This document shows, one piece after another, positions 61,667 through 64,000 of a stretch of DNA of 64,000 nt. The stretch is from Blasia pusilla (lineage: Eukaryota; Marchantiophyta; Marchantiopsida; Blasiales): contig CM114274.1 in NCBI GenBank assembly GCA_050084515.1, positions 33,294,001 through 33,358,000 of the forward strand, given 5' to 3'. Position numbers and translations under genes: made by a program. The notes under the pieces were generated by a model, which ran no database searches, had not been told where the DNA came from, and saw only the letters and a list, made by a program, of their open reading frames with translations. The first letter of the stretch is position 1, and each line of letters begins with the position of its first letter.

Positions 61667-62581
61667 ATGACAGCAGGAACAGGAGTGCAAACCGTTGAAT
61701 CTGGGCACCAGGATGTGGTACACGATGTGCAGATGGATTATTACGGGAAGAGGATGGCGACATGCTCGTCAGATCGGTCCGTGAAGCTCTTCGCGGTTAC
61801 GGGAGGATCGGATCCGCCCACAGCATTGGTGACTTTGGAAGGACATGATGGTCCAGTGTGGGAGGTGGCATGGGCGCACCCAAAGTTCGGATCGATTATC
61901 GCTTCATGCTCGTACGATCGGAAAGTGATCATATGGAAAGAGGGGGCGGAGAATGAGTGGTCCCAGGTGCAGGTGTTTCAGGAGCACGAGGCGTCTGTGA
62001 ACAGCATTTCTTGGGCTCCGCATGAGTTCGGCTTGGTATTGGCAGCCGGATCCTCAGATGGGACTATTTCTGTGTTCTCGAACAAGGCTGACGGTTCGTG
62101 GGAGAAGACGAAGATTGAGCAGGCACATCTAGTGGGAGTGGCCTCGGTTTCTTGGTCGCCATCGTCAGCTCCTGGTTCTCTCGTGGGCGAGAACCCTGGA
62201 CTGGTGCAGAAGCTTGCGTCCGGTGGCTGCGACAATACTGTCAAAGTGTGGAAGTGCCATGATGGAAACTGGCGTTTGGATTGTTTTCCTCCCCTTTCGA
62301 AGCACAGTGATTGGGTAAGAGACGTTGCCTGGGCTCCCAACCTAGGCCTGCCTAAGAGCACCATTGCGAGCGCTTCGCAAGACGGAACCGTAGTTATCTG
62401 GACTCAAGGGAAGGAAGGTGATCAGTGGGATGGGAGGGTCTTGAATGACTTTCAAACACCAGTGTGGAGAGTGAGTTGGTCTCTCACTGGTAACATTCTG
62501 GCAGTTGCCGACGCAAACAATAGGGTAACTTTGTGGAAGGAAGCTGTGGACGGCGAGTGGTCGCAGGTCACCACGATTTAA
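61667..62581 (+). CDS. SEC13: SEC13 homologue (COPII coat / nuclear pore WD40 protein), single exon
   Basis: 304 residues, the usual length for SEC13 (about 300 in plants and yeast). It folds as an open six-bladed WD40 propeller. Visible blades include HDVQMDYYGKRMATCSSDRS, GHDGPVWEVAWAHP/ASCSYDRKVIIW, HEASVNSISWAP/AAGSSDGTISVF, GVASVSWSPSS/ASGGCDNTVKVW, HSDWVRDVAWAP/ASASQDGTVVIW and PVWRVSWSLTG/ADANNRVTLW. SEC13 pairs with SEC31 to form the outer COPII cage on ER-exit vesicles, and with the Nup107-160 (Y) complex at nuclear pores. The start is set by alignment with the family's short N-terminus (MTAGTGVQTVESGHQDVVHD). There is no intron and no disruption. It is the only clearly functional gene in the window, GC-rich against AT-rich flanks. 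Confidence 0.96.
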   Translation: MTAGTGVQTVESGHQDVVHDVQMDYYGKRMATCSSDRSVKLFAVTGGSDPPTALVTLEGHDGPVWEVAWAHPKFGSIIASCSYDRKVIIWKEGAENEWSQVQVFQEHEASVNSISWAPHEFGLVLAAGSSDGTISVFSNKADGSWEKTKIEQAHLVGVASVSWSPSSAPGSLVGENPGLVQKLASGGCDNTVKVWKCHDGNWRLDCFPPLSKHSDWVRDVAWAPNLGLPKSTIASASQDGTVVIWTQGKEGDQWDGRVLNDFQTPVWRVSWSLTGNILAVADANNRVTLWKEAVDGEWSQVTTI

Positions 62582-64000
62582 TCAGTACTGGTAAGGGCCT
62601 TCTACCGTCACTCATTGATCTGATGGGATGGGTTGGCGACATTTTGCCCTCTTTATCGAAGGTCCAGAGTAATTTCCCTCAGGTCTCTGCTGTCGTTATA
62701 AAAAAGGTCGAATAGTTGCAGGTTACCAATGCTCATCATCAGGTGAATTGCAGCGTTAATTAAATGACAGGCTTGAAAGGTCGGGGTAACATGGATCACT
62801 CGGATTCTGCATCATTTACCTTGTGGCGATGCTTAATCTCTCCTATCATTGTCACTACTTCATTTCTCAATTACCTGATCCAAGTAAATTTCGGTGTCCT
62901 GGGAACCAAGATACTCTCTCGTCACTGTGTGTCAACCCTCCAGACTCACGTCCAGCCTAGGCAATTCACCTGGGTGTCGTAATCTACCTGGCGAGTTCAT
63001 GCAGACAACAAAATTCAGGATGTAGGGTGGGAAGGATCTGTCCTCTAATTTGTTTTGTGTTGGAGGTCCAACTTACATCCTGGGTGGCACCGTGTTTGCA
63101 GAAAGATCTCCAATTATGCTGAAATCTGGAAGCCTGGATGGCTTGTTTTTTTGGAAGTGCAGTGTTTCTAGTCGTGCATGCAAGCTAAACAAACGCTCTC
63201 CATTCTGTACGGTATAGATTAGTTAATAGATGCAGATCTTATGAGAACGGGATCTTGTGTGTGACCATTTAATGAAAGGTGTCAAGCAGCTTAGATGCTC
63301 CCAGTTGACTAGGCAGTGACTCATACAGAGGAGCCAGCATTTGCAACAATTAGGAACTTTCTCAATGTCACTATCCTGGGCGTGTGGCATGGATACTGTC
63401 ATGGGAGACTTGAGGTTCTCTTGGAATGAGAATCTTGGAATTCATTTTTCGCGGGTAGAGTACTGTCTCATATTGATGACGAAAGTAAGCCCAAATGTCA
63501 GGGTAACAGCCATTCAGGAGTAATGTAAGGACTCTCAAGCGATTTCTCTCACCTGTTTGATAACCGTCAACCACTCAACCACTCAACCGTATGAAGGGAC
63601 TCATCTATTTTAACAATTTCTGGCAGTGTAGAAATAAGTCCCTGACCATATAATCGCTCCTTATTTTCTCTTTTTTTCTGGTAGTGGCCATGAAGACAGT
63701 GTTTCTTTCAAACTGTCCCTCTTTTCATTTTTTGTGCATATTAGGTGCAAACCTTGAGACTTATTTTTCTTTACTTTTGAATGGGTTGGGAGTGTCAGTG
63801 GAGTTTGCGACTTAAGATCCAATGGTGTGATTTTTTGGAGCTTTAGGTAGACTCCCTGTTAGTGGTCAGATCCCCTCAAAGGTCTCACTGCACAAACTGG
63901 TGGGAGCCGTTCGAGCTGAATTGGAACTTCACACTAGAATTTAGGCTTTATTGTATTCTTACTGATGAATGTGGAATGACCCTTCGCCTTTTCTGTGTGA
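62582..64000. other. SEC13 3' region and intergenic DNA
   Basis: Probable SEC13 3' UTR, then non-coding sequence. Small open frames (60-72 codons) show no known motif. No further gene was recognised before the window ends. Confidence 0.4.

Noticed and set aside
61978-62364. 128-codon minus-strand ORF
   Set aside because: Antisense shadow of SEC13.

Overview
The window looks like nuclear DNA of a land plant, probably a non-seed plant such as a bryophyte or lycophyte. The evidence is an intact plant-type SEC13 gene, plant-style Ty1/copia, Ty3/gypsy and CACTA relics, GT-AG introns, and AT-rich intergenic DNA with long CT/GA arrays. The lineage is inference; no species-specific marker was recognised. 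Almost everything left of about 61 kb is mobile-element DNA in various states of decay. The only clearly intact host gene is SEC13 (61667-62581), a single-exon COPII/nuclear-pore WD40 protein.  Layout. 0-8 kb: AT-rich DNA with degenerate duplications and microsatellites but no convincing gene. 8.0-10.9 kb: relic of a CACTA (En/Spm-like) transposase. 10.9-39.8 kb: three copies of one large, unusual DNA transposon. L0 (10931-14211) is truncated and internally deleted. E1 (14632-39808) is about 12.7 kb once its insertion is subtracted. E2 (26109-38564, about 12.5 kb) is nested inside E1 in the opposite orientation. E2 has a perfect 9-bp target duplication (CACTTTTTG). E1 has a 9-bp duplication with one mismatch (CCTGGAACT / CCTGCAACT). 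Both copies have the same termini: GGAGGTGCG at one end and GGGCTGGTATTCTGG at the other. 39.8-47.4 kb: a Ty3/gypsy integrase relic with a PHD finger, LTR-like fragments and a CACTA end. 47.42-52.71 kb: a complete but pseudogenised Ty1/copia element with 5-bp duplications. 52.7-61 kb: AT-rich DNA with a second PHD-gypsy relic. 61-64 kb: SEC13 and its flanks.  The main discovery is the E1/E2 element. It carries two divergently transcribed, intron-containing genes that share a promoter of about 1.2 kb with a TATA box on each side. One gene encodes a Mutator-like (MULE-type) transposase with a GCM/WRKY-like zinc-binding region and a C-terminal SWIM zinc finger. The other encodes a long protein with a charged coiled-coil N-terminus, a ParB/sulfiredoxin-like domain (motif DGNHR) and a C-terminal DNA methyltransferase in beta-class motif order (DLPYG, then EK, then FDLMGLSG), typical of bacterial and phage adenine-N6/cytosine-N4 methyltransferases. 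Introns, the divergent promoter and the UTRs are studded with dozens of short palindromes (arms GCAACCCGTC / GACGGGTTGC around a variable centre), which I did not see outside the element. My inference is that this is a MULE-class transposon that captured a prokaryote-type ParB-methyltransferase and may use the palindromes as binding, methylation or structural sites. All copies here are mutated, but the damage falls in different places, so an intact gene can be inferred for the family.
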